A stretch of DNA of 64,000 bases, taken from Neptunitalea chrysea. Its GTDB lineage: Bacteria > Bacteroidota > Bacteroidia > Flavobacteriales > Flavobacteriaceae. Positions within the stretch are counted from its first letter, which is position 1; every line of letters begins with the position of its first letter. The stretch lies in NCBI RefSeq assembly GCF_027924145.1, contig NZ_BRVP01000010.1, positions 97,445-161,444 on the forward strand, read 5' to 3'. This document shows positions 53,167 to 62,850 of this stretch, piece after piece. A program made the position numbers and the translations under genes. The notes below the pieces were generated by a model. That model was not told the origin of the DNA, made no database searches, and saw nothing but the letters and a program-made list of their open reading frames with translations.

Positions 53167-55053
53167 TTACCAAAAATATCCGTACAACGCTATCAGAATA
53201 ACTACGATCCCCATAGCGCCAACAAAAAATGTTTTATCAGTTTTAAACAATTCGGTATCAACCTCATATGCTTTCTCATCTTGGAAGGTACAATTTGCAT
53301 TGTTGAACATCATCAGTGCTAAGAAACCAAATAAGAATACCAATAATATAGTAGATTGATATCCCATAAAACGGTAATCTAAACCAAACCATGGTGTACC
53401 AAAAACCAACGTTACAATAGCTGCTATTACTGCTAAAAATGCAAACATATTTCCTGCCAATTTAAATTGCTTCTTACGAGCATCAGAAATTTCAGTTGCA
53501 GGTACCCTCCTCTTATCTGTAAGGGTAAGAATTACCGCTAATGATATTAAAATAACACAAGTGTATCCCATACGTAATTGGAACGGAACATCTGAAGCAA
53601 CAAACTTCAAGATGATGGAAGTTGGTAATGTTGCTATTGTGGTCCATAATGCGGCTCTGTTAGAAGCGCGTTTCCAGAATAATCCCATACCAAATACCAC
53701 TACCACTCCAGGATAAATAAATCCGGTGAATTCCTGAATGTATTGGAACGCCTGATCTAAGCTACCTAATAATGGCTTAGCTGTAAACATAGCAATAACC
53801 AATGCCACTAAAGCAGAAATACGACCTACTTTTACAAGGACTCTTTCAGATGCATTTTTGTTAATCACCTCTTTATAAATATCCATTGTAAAAATGGTAG
53901 AGGTAGAATTAAGCATAGAAGCCAAAGACGAAACCACCGCTGCAATTAATGCTGCAAACGCCAACCCTCTAATACCAGTTGGTGCAAAGTTTCGTAATAA
54001 CCAAGGGTAAGCCTCATCCGATTTGCCAATAGCCCCTTGTAAATGAGCAGTAAGTTCTGGAAAAGAAGACTGATGTTCAAAAATAACATATGCTGCAATA
54101 CCAGGAATAACCACGATAAGTGGAATTAATATTTTTAAATAAGCTCCAAATAGTAGTCCTCTTTTAGCCTCTTTAAGGTTTTTAGCTGCCAATCCTTTTT
54201 GAATAATATACTGGTTAAAGCCCCAGTACCCAAGGTTTGTTAACCACATTGCCCCAAGAATAACCGCTACCCCAGGAAGGTCTACAAATGGATCTTTCTC
54301 ACCACCCATACCATCAGGAATAAGTGTTTTTCCTTTTTCTATAATCATGTTAAAGTGTACATCGTTTGGAGATGATACTACTTTATGGTATACCATATTA
54401 AATCCGTCAATAGCACTACCGGTATCACTAATAGCTGCTAAGGCAAACCAAGCAGTTATTAAACCACCTCCTACAAGAAATACTACTTGTAATACATCTG
54501 TCCAAGCAACCGCCTTTAAACCTCCGTATATAGAGTAAATACCAGAGAAAACCAGTAATCCTATAACGCCGTACATTTTAGGAACACCTAAAATTTGTTC
54601 CATAGCCGTAGCTCCTAACCACGATACCGATGTAAGATTTACAAAAACATATACCAGTAACCAGAAGAAAGAAAAGAAAAACGCTACCCCTTTACCATAT
54701 CGCTCTCTTGAAAGCTGTGGCATGGTGTATATTTTTTTCTCTAACATCACCGGTAAAATATACTTGGCAACCAAAATTAATGCTGCTGCTGCAACCCATT
54801 CATAAGCTGCAATAGATAATCCTATGGCATACCCTGAACCAGACATCCCGATAAATTGCTCCGCAGAAATATTAGCTGCAATTAGCGATGCACCAATGGC
54901 CCACCACGATAGCGTTCCTCCTGCTAAGAAATAGTCTTTAGAATTTTTCTCTACTCCTTTTTTATCTCGTGAAATAAACAACCCTAAAGCTGCTATTAAA
55001 ATAACATATCCTATAAATATCCCATAATCTAAGGGCTCGAATCCTCCGTTCAT
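53167..55053 (-). CDS. SSS-family sodium/sugar symporter, probably for L-arabinose
   Basis: The 628-residue protein has 13-15 membrane helices and the sodium:solute symporter signatures (KDYFLAGGTLSWWAIGASLIAANISAEQFIGMSGSGYAIG; GLKAVAWTDVLQVVFLVGG; GFAALIAAVVSSLASMLNSTSTIFTMDIYKE). The SGLT-like length and its place 10 bp after the mutarotase gene in the araB-araD-araA-galM operon make it the likely arabinose importer at the inner membrane. Substrate is inferred from context only. A strong terminator follows. Confidence 0.92.
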   Translation of the reverse strand: MNGGFEPLDYGIFIGYVILIAALGLFISRDKKGVEKNSKDYFLAGGTLSWWAIGASLIAANISAEQFIGMSGSGYAIGLSIAAYEWVAAAALILVAKYILPVMLEKKIYTMPQLSRERYGKGVAFFFSFFWLLVYVFVNLTSVSWLGATAMEQILGVPKMYGVIGLLVFSGIYSIYGGLKAVAWTDVLQVVFLVGGGLITAWFALAAISDTGSAIDGFNMVYHKVVSSPNDVHFNMIIEKGKTLIPDGMGGEKDPFVDLPGVAVILGAMWLTNLGYWGFNQYIIQKGLAAKNLKEAKRGLLFGAYLKILIPLIVVIPGIAAYVIFEHQSSFPELTAHLQGAIGKSDEAYPWLLRNFAPTGIRGLAFAALIAAVVSSLASMLNSTSTIFTMDIYKEVINKNASERVLVKVGRISALVALVIAMFTAKPLLGSLDQAFQYIQEFTGFIYPGVVVVFGMGLFWKRASNRAALWTTIATLPTSIILKFVASDVPFQLRMGYTCVILISLAVILTLTDKRRVPATEISDARKKQFKLAGNMFAFLAVIAAIVTLVFGTPWFGLDYRFMGYQSTILLVFLFGFLALMMFNNANCTFQDEKAYEVDTELFKTDKTFFVGAMGIVVILIALYGYFW

Positions 55054-55063
55054 ATTGAAAATT

Positions 55064-56242
55064 TTATTTTACTGAAAATTTATATGTAGTATGCGTATGA
55101 TACTTTTCTCCCGGATTCAACACTGTTGACGGGAATTGAGGTTGATTTGGCGAATCAGGATAATGTTGTGTTTCTAAACATAAACCTGAACGTTGCTCAT
55201 ACATCCCACCATTTTTGCTCTTCTTGGTACCATCTAAAAAGTTACCACTATAGAACTGAATAGCCGGTTGATCTGTAAATACTTCCATATATCTTCCAGA
55301 AGCTTTATGATATAAAGAACCCACTTTTCTATAGTCCTGAGCATTGTCTGTAAATACCCAACAATGGTCGTATCCCGATCCTTTTTTCAACTGATCATTC
55401 GCTTCAGAAATATCTTTTCCTATTTCTTTTGCTGTGGTAAAATCAAAAGGAGTACCTGTTACTGAGGCTAATTTACCTATTGGAATTAAGGTTGCATCTA
55501 CCGGTAACATTCTATCGGCATCTAATTGTAACTCATGGTCTAAAATAGTATTGAAATTGCCCGATAAATTAAAATATGAATGCTGCGTTAAGTTTACAAC
55601 TGTCTTTTTATCCGTAGTAGCATCATAGCTAATTTCAAGGGCATTATCATTGGTTAAAGTATACAATATCGTTGTAGTAAGCGTACCCGGAAAACCTTCT
55701 TCCATATCGTTACTTATATAGGTAAGTTTTAATGTAGGGTACTCGGCATCTTCTACCGGAGTAATTGTCCACACTCTTTTATCAAATCCTTTAACTCCTC
55801 CATGAAGGTTATTAGGACCATCATTCGTAGCCAATTGGTAGTTAGTACCATCCAAAGTAAATTTACCTTTTGCAATACGGTTTCCATATCTCCCTATAGC
55901 GGCTCCAAAGAAGTACGGATTTCCATTAAAATAATCGTCTGGTGTCGTGTATCCTAAAACAATGTCTTCGTATTTTCCGTCTTTATCAGGAGCTGTTAGA
56001 GAAGTAATAATACCACCATACGTAATGACTTCCATCTGCATGCCGTTAGCATTTTTAAGGGTGTACTTTTCAATTTTTACACCCTCTGGAGTTGTTCCGT
56101 AGTCGGACTTAGTAATAGGAAACTTCTTTGGCTGTTCTTTAACCGTAGAAGTCTCCTCTTTTTTATTATTCTCTTTACAACTTACATTGATAAGCAGAAA
56201 ACCAAAAAGTAAAAGTGTAACACCTAATTTTAAAGTTTTCAT
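55064..56242 (-). CDS. Lipoprotein aldose 1-epimerase (mutarotase)
   Basis: The 392-residue protein has a lipoprotein signal with lipobox INVSC (Cys22), a Lys/Glu-rich linker, and a full galactose-mutarotase fold: ANGMQMEVITYGGIITSLTAPDKDGK, GRYGNRIAKGKFTLDGTNYQLATNDGPNNLHGG, VNLTQHSYFNLSG with the catalytic His, and GLCLETQHYPDSPNQPQFPST with the catalytic Glu. The lipid anchor puts it in the periplasm, where it would interconvert anomers of arabinose before uptake. It is 20 bp after araA and 10 bp before the symporter gene. Confidence 0.93.
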   Translation of the reverse strand: MKTLKLGVTLLLFGFLLINVSCKENNKKEETSTVKEQPKKFPITKSDYGTTPEGVKIEKYTLKNANGMQMEVITYGGIITSLTAPDKDGKYEDIVLGYTTPDDYFNGNPYFFGAAIGRYGNRIAKGKFTLDGTNYQLATNDGPNNLHGGVKGFDKRVWTITPVEDAEYPTLKLTYISNDMEEGFPGTLTTTILYTLTNDNALEISYDATTDKKTVVNLTQHSYFNLSGNFNTILDHELQLDADRMLPVDATLIPIGKLASVTGTPFDFTTAKEIGKDISEANDQLKKGSGYDHCWVFTDNAQDYRKVGSLYHKASGRYMEVFTDQPAIQFYSGNFLDGTKKSKNGGMYEQRSGLCLETQHYPDSPNQPQFPSTVLNPGEKYHTHTTYKFSVK

Positions 56243-56262
56243 AATATGTTAGTTGGTTTAAA

Positions 56263-57753
56263 TTATCTGTAGAACTTATCGTTCCAACGTAATGTATTTT
56301 TAAAGTCAGATAGCCTTGTATCCTCATCAATAACAAGGTATTCAATTCCAGCGATTTCTGCAAAATCTTCTAACTGTTCTGCAGTAACATTTTCACTATA
56401 ACAAGTATGGTGTGCACCACCTGCTAAAATCCATGCTGTACAACCTACCTCAAAATTTGGAAGTGGTTCCCACATAACACGTGCTACAGGTAATTTTGGT
56501 AAGGTTTCTTTTACCTCTTCTCCTTTAGTTTTGTTCACTAATAATCTAAAGTGATTACCAAAATCCATTAAAGCTGCGTTTAATGAATTTCCTGCTCTAC
56601 CATTGAATACTAAACGTACAGGATCTTCTTTACCCCCGATACCTAACGGATGTACCTCACAAGATGGTTGCTCTGCTGCTAATACAGGGTCTACTTCTAA
56701 CATATGCGAACCTAATACTCTAGGCGCAGACGGATCTAAATGGTAAGTATAGTCTTCCATAAAAGCATTCCCCCCTTCTAAACCGTACCCCATAACTTTC
56801 ATGGCACGCACTAAGGCAGCTGTTTTCCAGTCACCTTCACCAGCAAAACCATATCCTTTTGCCATTAAACGTTGTACCGCAATACCTGGTAATTGTTTCA
56901 TGCCGTATAGGTCTTCAAACGTATCACTGAAACCTTTGAAACCACCATCTACTAAAAATTTTTCCAGTCCTATTTCAATACGGGCAGCATCTACTAACGA
57001 TTGTCTTTTTGCACCACCTTCTAATAACTCCTCAGCCATTTTATAGGTAGCTTCATATTCTTTCATTAATTCAGCTACTTGTTCGTTAGTAACCGCATCA
57101 ATTAATTTTACTAAATCCCCTATACCATAAGTGTTTACAGAGAAACCAAATTTAGTTTCGGCTTCTACTTTATCACCATCGGTAACGGCAACAAAACGCA
57201 TGTTATCACCAAAACGAGCAAACTTAGCACCTTGCCAGTCATCCCATCCTAAAGCAACACGTGTCCATGCCCCTATTTTTTCTTGTACAGTATTCTGAGC
57301 CCAATGCCCTACAACTACTTTTCTGTTTTTACGTAAACGACTTACCATAAAACCAAACTCACGGTCACCATGAGCAGCTTGGTTTAAATTCATAAAGTCC
57401 ATATCCATTGTATCCCACGGAATGTCTCTGTTGTACTGTGTATGTAAGTGTAATAAAGGTTTTTGCAATGCAGACAAACCTCTGATCCACATTTTTGCAG
57501 GGGAAAACGTATGCATCCAAGTAATAATACCAATACAATTTTCCTCTTGGTTTGCAGCTGTTAATGTTTCATATATTTCCTCAGTAGTTTTTACCGTTGG
57601 TTTAAAAACTACTTTTACAGGAATAAGGCTAGAAGCATCTAAAGCGGCAGCAATTTCTTTAGAATGCTCTGCTACTTGCGCTAAAGTTTCTGGCCCGTAA
57701 AGGTGCTGACTACCGGTTATAAACCACACCTCTTTTTTGCTAATATCAATCAT
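56263..57753 (-). CDS. araA: L-arabinose isomerase
   Basis: AraA converts L-arabinose to L-ribulose. The 496-residue protein begins [26 protein letters not shown], the diagnostic AraA N-terminus, contains [54 protein letters not shown], and the metal-binding [15 protein letters not shown] and MEDYTYHL segments, and ends with the GGAHHTCYS His region. Length is standard. It is third in the araB-araD-araA-galM-symporter operon. Cytoplasmic. Confidence 0.98.
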   Translation of the reverse strand: MIDISKKEVWFITGSQHLYGPETLAQVAEHSKEIAAALDASSLIPVKVVFKPTVKTTEEIYETLTAANQEENCIGIITWMHTFSPAKMWIRGLSALQKPLLHLHTQYNRDIPWDTMDMDFMNLNQAAHGDREFGFMVSRLRKNRKVVVGHWAQNTVQEKIGAWTRVALGWDDWQGAKFARFGDNMRFVAVTDGDKVEAETKFGFSVNTYGIGDLVKLIDAVTNEQVAELMKEYEATYKMAEELLEGGAKRQSLVDAARIEIGLEKFLVDGGFKGFSDTFEDLYGMKQLPGIAVQRLMAKGYGFAGEGDWKTAALVRAMKVMGYGLEGGNAFMEDYTYHLDPSAPRVLGSHMLEVDPVLAAEQPSCEVHPLGIGGKEDPVRLVFNGRAGNSLNAALMDFGNHFRLLVNKTKGEEVKETLPKLPVARVMWEPLPNFEVGCTAWILAGGAHHTCYSENVTAEQLEDFAEIAGIEYLVIDEDTRLSDFKNTLRWNDKFYR

Positions 57754-57779
57754 CTTACTCTTTTGTTTGTTTTAATATT

Positions 57780-58484
57780 TTAATTCTGACCGTAATAGGC
57801 ATCTTTACCATGTTTACGCTCGTAATGTTTTTTAATTAATGAATCTTTTAGCCTTGGTGCTTTTGGGTTAATTTGTAATGTTAAGTACGCCATCTCTGCC
57901 ACAGCTTCTAAAACTTTACTGTTATAAACTGCCTTTGTTGCATTTTTACCCCAGGTAAACGGGCCATGATTTCCAATTAATACCATCTCTACTTCTTCGT
58001 AAGAAAGTCCTTTTTCCTTGAAGCAATCTAAAATCTGAATTCCGGTGTTGTGCTCATAGTTTCCTTGAATAAGTTCATCTTTCATAGGAGGCGCACATGG
58101 TATATCTGCAGTTAAATGGTCTGCATGTGTAGTACCAAAAATAGGAATGTCTAATTGAGATTGTGCCCATGCTACTGAATATGTAGCATGAGTATGTGAA
58201 ATACCCCCAATATTCTCCCAATTCTTATACAAATATGCATGCGTTTTAGTATCGGAAGAAGGACGCATAGTACCCTCTATAATAGTGTTATCGTAATCTA
58301 GAATTACAATATCTTCGGGCTTTAATATTTCGTAAGGAACTCCACTAGGCTTAATAGCAAAAACTCCGTTGGCTCTGTCTACAGCACTTACATTACCAAA
58401 CGTATAGATAACCAACTTTAAGGCATCTAACTGCATATTTGCTTCGTAACATTCTTCTTTAAGAGACTTATACTTGGAACTCAT
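57780..58484 (-). CDS. araD: L-ribulose-5-phosphate 4-epimerase
   Basis: AraD converts L-ribulose-5-phosphate to D-xylulose-5-phosphate for the pentose phosphate pathway. The 234-residue class II aldolase-like protein shows ANGVFAIKPSGVPYE, the zinc ligands in GISHTHATYSVAWAQ and the later VLIGNHGPFTWGK, and the IFGTTHADHLTADIPC segment. It overlaps the end of araB by 17 bp and is 26 bp before araA. Confidence 0.97.
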   Translation of the reverse strand: MSSKYKSLKEECYEANMQLDALKLVIYTFGNVSAVDRANGVFAIKPSGVPYEILKPEDIVILDYDNTIIEGTMRPSSDTKTHAYLYKNWENIGGISHTHATYSVAWAQSQLDIPIFGTTHADHLTADIPCAPPMKDELIQGNYEHNTGIQILDCFKEKGLSYEEVEMVLIGNHGPFTWGKNATKAVYNSKVLEAVAEMAYLTLQINPKAPRLKDSLIKKHYERKHGKDAYYGQN

Positions 58485-60171
58485 AATTTTTAGATTTTGT
58501 AAAGGTTTCTATAAATTCTGCTAATTGGGCATAATCACTAAATAACTGCTTGTAGATTTCCACCATTTCTGACTGCGGGTAATACTCTGCTTCAAAATCG
58601 CTACCTAATACTTTGCTTGCCTCAATAACATTAGGATAAATACCAGCAACAACTGCTGCATAAATAGCAGCTCCTAATGCCGGTGCTTGGTCTGATGATG
58701 CCACCTTAATAGGCATGTCTAAAACATTAGCAAGGGTTTGCATAATAAATGGCGACTTACGGGCAACCCCTCCAATACCAATAACAGATTCTATTTTTAC
58801 CCCTTCAGATTCAAAACGATCTACAATCATTTTTGAACCAAAACAAATAGCATTCACTAAAGCTTTAAAAATATGAGGTGCTTTTGTACCTAGTGATATT
58901 CCCGACATAGCACTTTTCAACTCCTGATTTGCATCTGGTGTTCTTCTACCATTTACCCAGTCTAAAGCTGTAGGAATTGCTTCGCTTAACGGAATATTCT
59001 CCGCTTGCTCTGCAAGGGTTCTTATAAAGTTGGCATTAATTTCTGCCGATAATTCTTCTTTTTGCTTTTCTGATAGTACACTTGAAGAAAGTACTAAGTT
59101 GTCTATTGGCCAAGATAACACGTCTTTAAACCAAGCCAATACATCTCCAAAACCAGATTGACCAGCCTCTAGACCAACCATTCCAGGAATTACAGAACCA
59201 TCTACCTGACCGCAAATACCTCGTACCAATGTATCTCCTAAAACCTCTTTAGAAGAAACCATGATATCACAAGTAGAAGTACCCATTACACGTACCAACG
59301 CCTTTTCATCTACTTTAGCACCTACTGCACCCGAATGTGCATCAAAGGTCCCTACAGCAATAATGGTATTGGTTGTTAAACCAAGTTTTGCCGCCCACTC
59401 TTCGTTTAAGTTTCCGGCTACCTGATCAGAAGTAAACGTTTCTGTATAAAGGTTCCCTCTTAATTCGGCAAGGTACGGGTGTAACTTCTCAAGAAATTCT
59501 TCTGATGGTAAGCCACCCCAGCTTTCGTGCCACATAGCTTTGTGCCCTGCTGCACATCGGCTTCTTTTAAAAGTATCAATATCTTTGTGATCTGCTAAAA
59601 TATAGGTCATGACATCACAGTGCTCCATCCATGTATAGGCTGCATTCATTACTGCTTCATCTTCTCTTACAATGTGAAGTATTTTTGCCCAAAACCACTC
59701 AGAAGAATAAATCCCTCCTTCGTATTTTGTATAGTTTTCGCCTCCCCAGCGTTCCGATAATTCATTAATTTCATTGGCCTCTTTAATGGCTGTATGATCT
59801 TTCCATAAAATCATCATCGCATTAGGGTTTTCTTTAAACCCATCTACTAAAGCTAACGGAGTTCCGTCTTTAGTAACCGGTACAGGTGAAGATCCGGTAG
59901 TATCGATGCAGATACCTACAACGCTTTCGGGTGCAACCCCAGAAGTACTTACAACAGATTTTATTGTATTTTCTAATCCTTCTATATGGTCTAACGGGTG
60001 CTGACGAAATTGATTTATACTCGGACTACAGTATAATTTTTCTTTCCATCTTTGATACCAATGAACTTCTGAAGCCAATTCTGCTCCATTCTGGGCATCT
60101 ACTAGTACAGCTCTAACAGAATCTGAACCATAGTCTAATCCGATCACATATTTTTTCATATTGGTAGACAA
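58468..60171 (-). CDS. araB: Ribulokinase
   Basis: The 567-residue FGGY-family kinase phosphorylates L-ribulose. It begins KKYVIGLDYGSDSVRAVLVDA, has GICIDTTGSSPVPV, WKDHTAIKEANEIN, GTFDAHSGAVGAKV, MGTSTCDIMV and the C-terminal ATP-site IGIGGVARKSPFIMQTLANVLDMPIKVASSDQAPALGAAIYAAV. The start may be at 60171 or at the fifth codon (60159), since the predicted transcript begins near 60184. It is first in the operon, behind a promoter covered by two palindromes. Confidence 0.96.
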   Translation of the reverse strand: MSTNMKKYVIGLDYGSDSVRAVLVDAQNGAELASEVHWYQRWKEKLYCSPSINQFRQHPLDHIEGLENTIKSVVSTSGVAPESVVGICIDTTGSSPVPVTKDGTPLALVDGFKENPNAMMILWKDHTAIKEANEINELSERWGGENYTKYEGGIYSSEWFWAKILHIVREDEAVMNAAYTWMEHCDVMTYILADHKDIDTFKRSRCAAGHKAMWHESWGGLPSEEFLEKLHPYLAELRGNLYTETFTSDQVAGNLNEEWAAKLGLTTNTIIAVGTFDAHSGAVGAKVDEKALVRVMGTSTCDIMVSSKEVLGDTLVRGICGQVDGSVIPGMVGLEAGQSGFGDVLAWFKDVLSWPIDNLVLSSSVLSEKQKEELSAEINANFIRTLAEQAENIPLSEAIPTALDWVNGRRTPDANQELKSAMSGISLGTKAPHIFKALVNAICFGSKMIVDRFESEGVKIESVIGIGGVARKSPFIMQTLANVLDMPIKVASSDQAPALGAAIYAAVVAGIYPNVIEASKVLGSDFEAEYYPQSEMVEIYKQLFSDYAQLAEFIETFTKSKNYEFQV

Positions 60172-60176
60172 TTTTT

Positions 60177-60195
60177 ATTTGTAACTAATACAAAT
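60177..60195. promoter_or_regulatory. Putative AraR operator O2 at the araB start site
   Basis: ATTTGTA-N5-TACAAAT is a perfect palindrome of 7-5-7 layout. It overlaps the -7 box and the expected transcription start of araB. It shares the TGTA-N5-TACA core with the site at 62851-62869. Confidence 0.6.
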
Positions 60196-60198
60196 ATA
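60191..60198 (-). promoter_or_regulatory. -7 box of the araB operon
   Basis: The minus strand reads TATATTTG, matching TAnnTTTG exactly, 19 bp before the first possible araB ATG. Confidence 0.65.
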
Positions 60199-60214
60199 AG
60201 GTACTTCATTTAAT

Positions 60215-60233
60215 AAATGTGTTTTTCACACTT
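60215..60233. promoter_or_regulatory. Putative AraR operator O1 over the araB -33 region
   Basis: AAATGTG-N5-CACACTT has 7-5-7 layout with an inner TGTG/CACA core. It sits 17 bp upstream of the -7 box, that is, over the -33 region. It closely matches the site upstream of the arabinofuranosidase gene. Confidence 0.65.
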
Positions 60234-60718
60234 GTTTATTTTTAAAATAGTTACTTTAACAATCACTCCGAAAAAGTAGGTGCTTTTACCCCTACTTTTT
60301 CTTTTTAAACTAATTTCTGACATGCTTGGAGTTATGTTTTCACCTCCAAACCGTTTTACTAGAAAAGGTAATCGTTACTTAAAATAATTATGGTGCCTTT
60401 TGCTGCAAATCCCTAAACAACCACCTCAATATCAAAACATAAACAAAGGAATTTGTAGTTACTATTTTAGTGTAAGTGCGATATCATCAGGCCCCCATAA
60501 TTTCTCTTACTTCACACATTTCGTAACTGTTCTACCATTAGCAAACCCAATTAAGTCAATAAGATTCCACAAATATCTGTTTGGTAACCAATGAATTACC
60601 ATTCCATTATCCACCTATTTAAAATCTTTACTTTTAAGATTAAAGGCTTTATTTATTGCCATTACAAGGGCAGGTGTATTTCTGCAAATGCAGAAACCCA
60701 TAAGTATACATACTAGGT

Positions 60719-60790
60719 ACCGCTGTGAAATGAGATATCCAGAGCCCTTATATCATTAGTTGGCAGCGGTTTTTGATCAAACTCGCTGCC
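60719..60790. ncRNA. Structured non-coding element with alternative stems
   Basis: ACCGCTG (60719-60725) can pair with CAGCGGT (60764-60770), which is followed by T5 on the plus strand, around an inner AATGA..TAT/ATATCATT stem. Alternatively GGCAGCG (60762-60768) pairs with CGCTGCC (60784-60790). The two stems share bases and exclude each other. Direction of transcription is unknown. Confidence 0.35.
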
Positions 60791-61129
60791 TGTAATGAAA
60801 CACAAACAAATATATATGCTCTTTTAAGCATTCACTAACTTTTAAATTCACTTTTAAGTCATAATCACATACACACTTATAGTGCCCTATTGAGATTACA
60901 ACGAAACTCATGTATACAAACCTTTCTTCTAAACTACCGTCGTCTGTATTAATTGCTCTATTGTGGTGGTGTTAGAATTTCCGGCTAGTTCATTTAAAAT
61001 ACCTTTATATTCCCACTATTATATTTTAGAACAACTCGCAAAAAATGTAACGTGCATAAACTTACCTATGGAAAATTCCCAAATTGCTCTCACATTTTTG
61101 CTGTTCGATTTTCATCTAATTTTGGTTTC

Positions 61130-62674
61130 TTACTTACCTTCTAACACCACTACAGAGAATGGAGGTAGTGTAACTGTAAGACTTCCTTTTTTTAATTTAA
61201 AATCTTTAAATTCTTTCGGAGCAACCTTCTCAGGATTCTCAAAAGAATTACAATCTTGTAGTTTTGAAGAAGTTAATACTTCTGCTGTAAATCCTTTTAC
61301 ATTTAAATCGTCTAGATTAAGAGTTACCTCAACCTTTTTAGAAGCATCAATATTAACTAAAGAAATATGTGTTACTTCATCTTTTTCTGAAGCAGAAACC
61401 GATACCGCAGGTAAACTTTCTCCATTAAAATCATAATCAGGAGAAATTAGCTGAATTGGTAACAATTTAGCATCTTGGTGTACATTGTACATCTTCATAA
61501 CATAATAAGTAGGAGTAAGAATCATCTTTTCTTCTTTAGTAAGTATTACAGCTTGTAATACATTCACAGTTTGTGCAAGATTGGCAATACGTACTCGGCT
61601 ACTATGATTGTTAAATGTATTTAAGGTAGTACCTGCTATCATAGCATCTCTCATAGTGTTTTGCTGATATAAGGCAGAATTCATACCATCATCCATTGTA
61701 TCGTACCATCCACCCCATTCATCTACTACTAAAGCAATTTTACCTTCAGGATCATATTTGTCCATTATAACACTATGCTTTGTAACCAACTCTTCCATGC
61801 GTAAGGCAGATTGCATTGTTGAAAAATATTGTGCCTTATTAAAATCAACAGAAGATCCTTTCTCATCCCATTCTACAAACGAATATGAATGCAAAGCAAC
61901 CCCCTCAATTAAGTTTTGAGGTATATTTTTCATCATAACTTCTGTCCAATGATAATTATCTACATTCGCTCCTGAAGCAATACGGAACAAATGTCTTTCA
62001 CCCCAAGAAGTCATAAACGTAGCATATTTACGATATAGGTTTGCATAGTATTCCGCGGTCATATTTCCTCCGCATCCCCATGCTTCGTTACCTACACCCC
62101 AGTATTTTACTCCCCAAGGAGTTTCTCTTCCGTACTTTTTTCTAAGATCAGCCATTGGGCTAGGGCCCACATGGTTTACATACTGTAACCAATCTGCAAA
62201 TTCTCTTACCGTACCACTACCCACATTGGCTGCCAAGTAGGGTTCAGCATCTAATACTTCACATAAGTTTAAAAAATCGTGAGTACCAAAACTATTATCT
62301 TCGGTAACACCACCCCACCAAGTATTTACTATGGTTGGTCTGTCTTCTTTTGGCCCAATACCATCTTTCCAATGATACGTATCGGCAAAACAACCACCAG
62401 GCCAACGTAAATTTGGAACTTTAAGCTCTTTTAATGCTTTAATAATATCGTCTCTAACACCATCTGTATTTGGAACATTACTTGTTTCTCCAACATAAAA
62501 CCCGCCATAAATACATCTTCCCAAGTGTTCAGCAAAATGTCCGTAAATGTGTTTACTAATCACCGGTGCATCGTCTACCTTTCTAACAGTAATTGAAGCT
62601 TTTTCCTGAGCTACCGAAGAAGCTGTAATAAGACCTCCCGCTACAAAAGCCAATATTTTCTTACAATATTTCAT
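61130..62674 (-). CDS. Exported alpha-L-arabinofuranosidase, family GH51
   Basis: The 514-residue enzyme removes terminal arabinofuranosyl groups from arabinan or arabinoxylan pieces. An N-terminal signal peptide (MKYCKKILAFVAGGLITASSVAQ) places it in the periplasm or beyond. The GH51 TIM barrel shows ISKHIYGHFAEHLGRCIYGGFYVG, LRWPGGCFADTYHWKDGIGP, the acid/base Glu197 in YWGVGNEAWG and the nucleophile Glu319 in VVDEWGGWYD; a C-terminal beta-sandwich ends TVTLPPFSVVVLEGK. It is transcribed apart from the ara operon but has an operator of the same type upstream. Confidence 0.96.
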   Translation of the reverse strand: MKYCKKILAFVAGGLITASSVAQEKASITVRKVDDAPVISKHIYGHFAEHLGRCIYGGFYVGETSNVPNTDGVRDDIIKALKELKVPNLRWPGGCFADTYHWKDGIGPKEDRPTIVNTWWGGVTEDNSFGTHDFLNLCEVLDAEPYLAANVGSGTVREFADWLQYVNHVGPSPMADLRKKYGRETPWGVKYWGVGNEAWGCGGNMTAEYYANLYRKYATFMTSWGERHLFRIASGANVDNYHWTEVMMKNIPQNLIEGVALHSYSFVEWDEKGSSVDFNKAQYFSTMQSALRMEELVTKHSVIMDKYDPEGKIALVVDEWGGWYDTMDDGMNSALYQQNTMRDAMIAGTTLNTFNNHSSRVRIANLAQTVNVLQAVILTKEEKMILTPTYYVMKMYNVHQDAKLLPIQLISPDYDFNGESLPAVSVSASEKDEVTHISLVNIDASKKVEVTLNLDDLNVKGFTAEVLTSSKLQDCNSFENPEKVAPKEFKDFKLKKGSLTVTLPPFSVVVLEGK

Positions 62675-62850
62675 TTAATAAGGTTTTTTATTTTTTAATA
62701 ATCTATAAACTATTAATATCTTCTTGATTAAATTCCCAGCTAATTCATCTGGCAATCTACCATATTGAATATCGCTACCCCATCTGTAGTTGGCTGTGTA
62801 CCATAACCTACTACTACAATCATACTAATTTAATTCAATCAGTTATAGAT

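Larger units (their letters stand above)
60172..61129. other. 958-bp non-coding region between the araB operon and the arabinofuranosidase gene
   Basis: The left 70 bp hold the araB promoter and two operators. Further right are a 10-bp-stem hairpin (AAAAAGTAGG/CCTACTTTTT, 60271-60300), a TTTCTGCA-AA-TGCAGAAA palindrome (60679-60696), and a locally GC-rich element at 60719-60790 with two overlapping, mutually exclusive stems. No open frame looks real; the frame at 60963-61436 is the shadow of the arabinofuranosidase gene end. Confidence 0.6.

Noticed and set aside
60841..60900. CACACTT half-site in the 960-bp gap
   Set aside because: The opposite arm at the required spacing is CATAATC, which does not fit the palindrome.
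60963..61436. 157-codon plus-strand open frame
   Set aside because: Its second half is the antisense of the GH51 coding region and the first half has no recognisable protein features or start signal.
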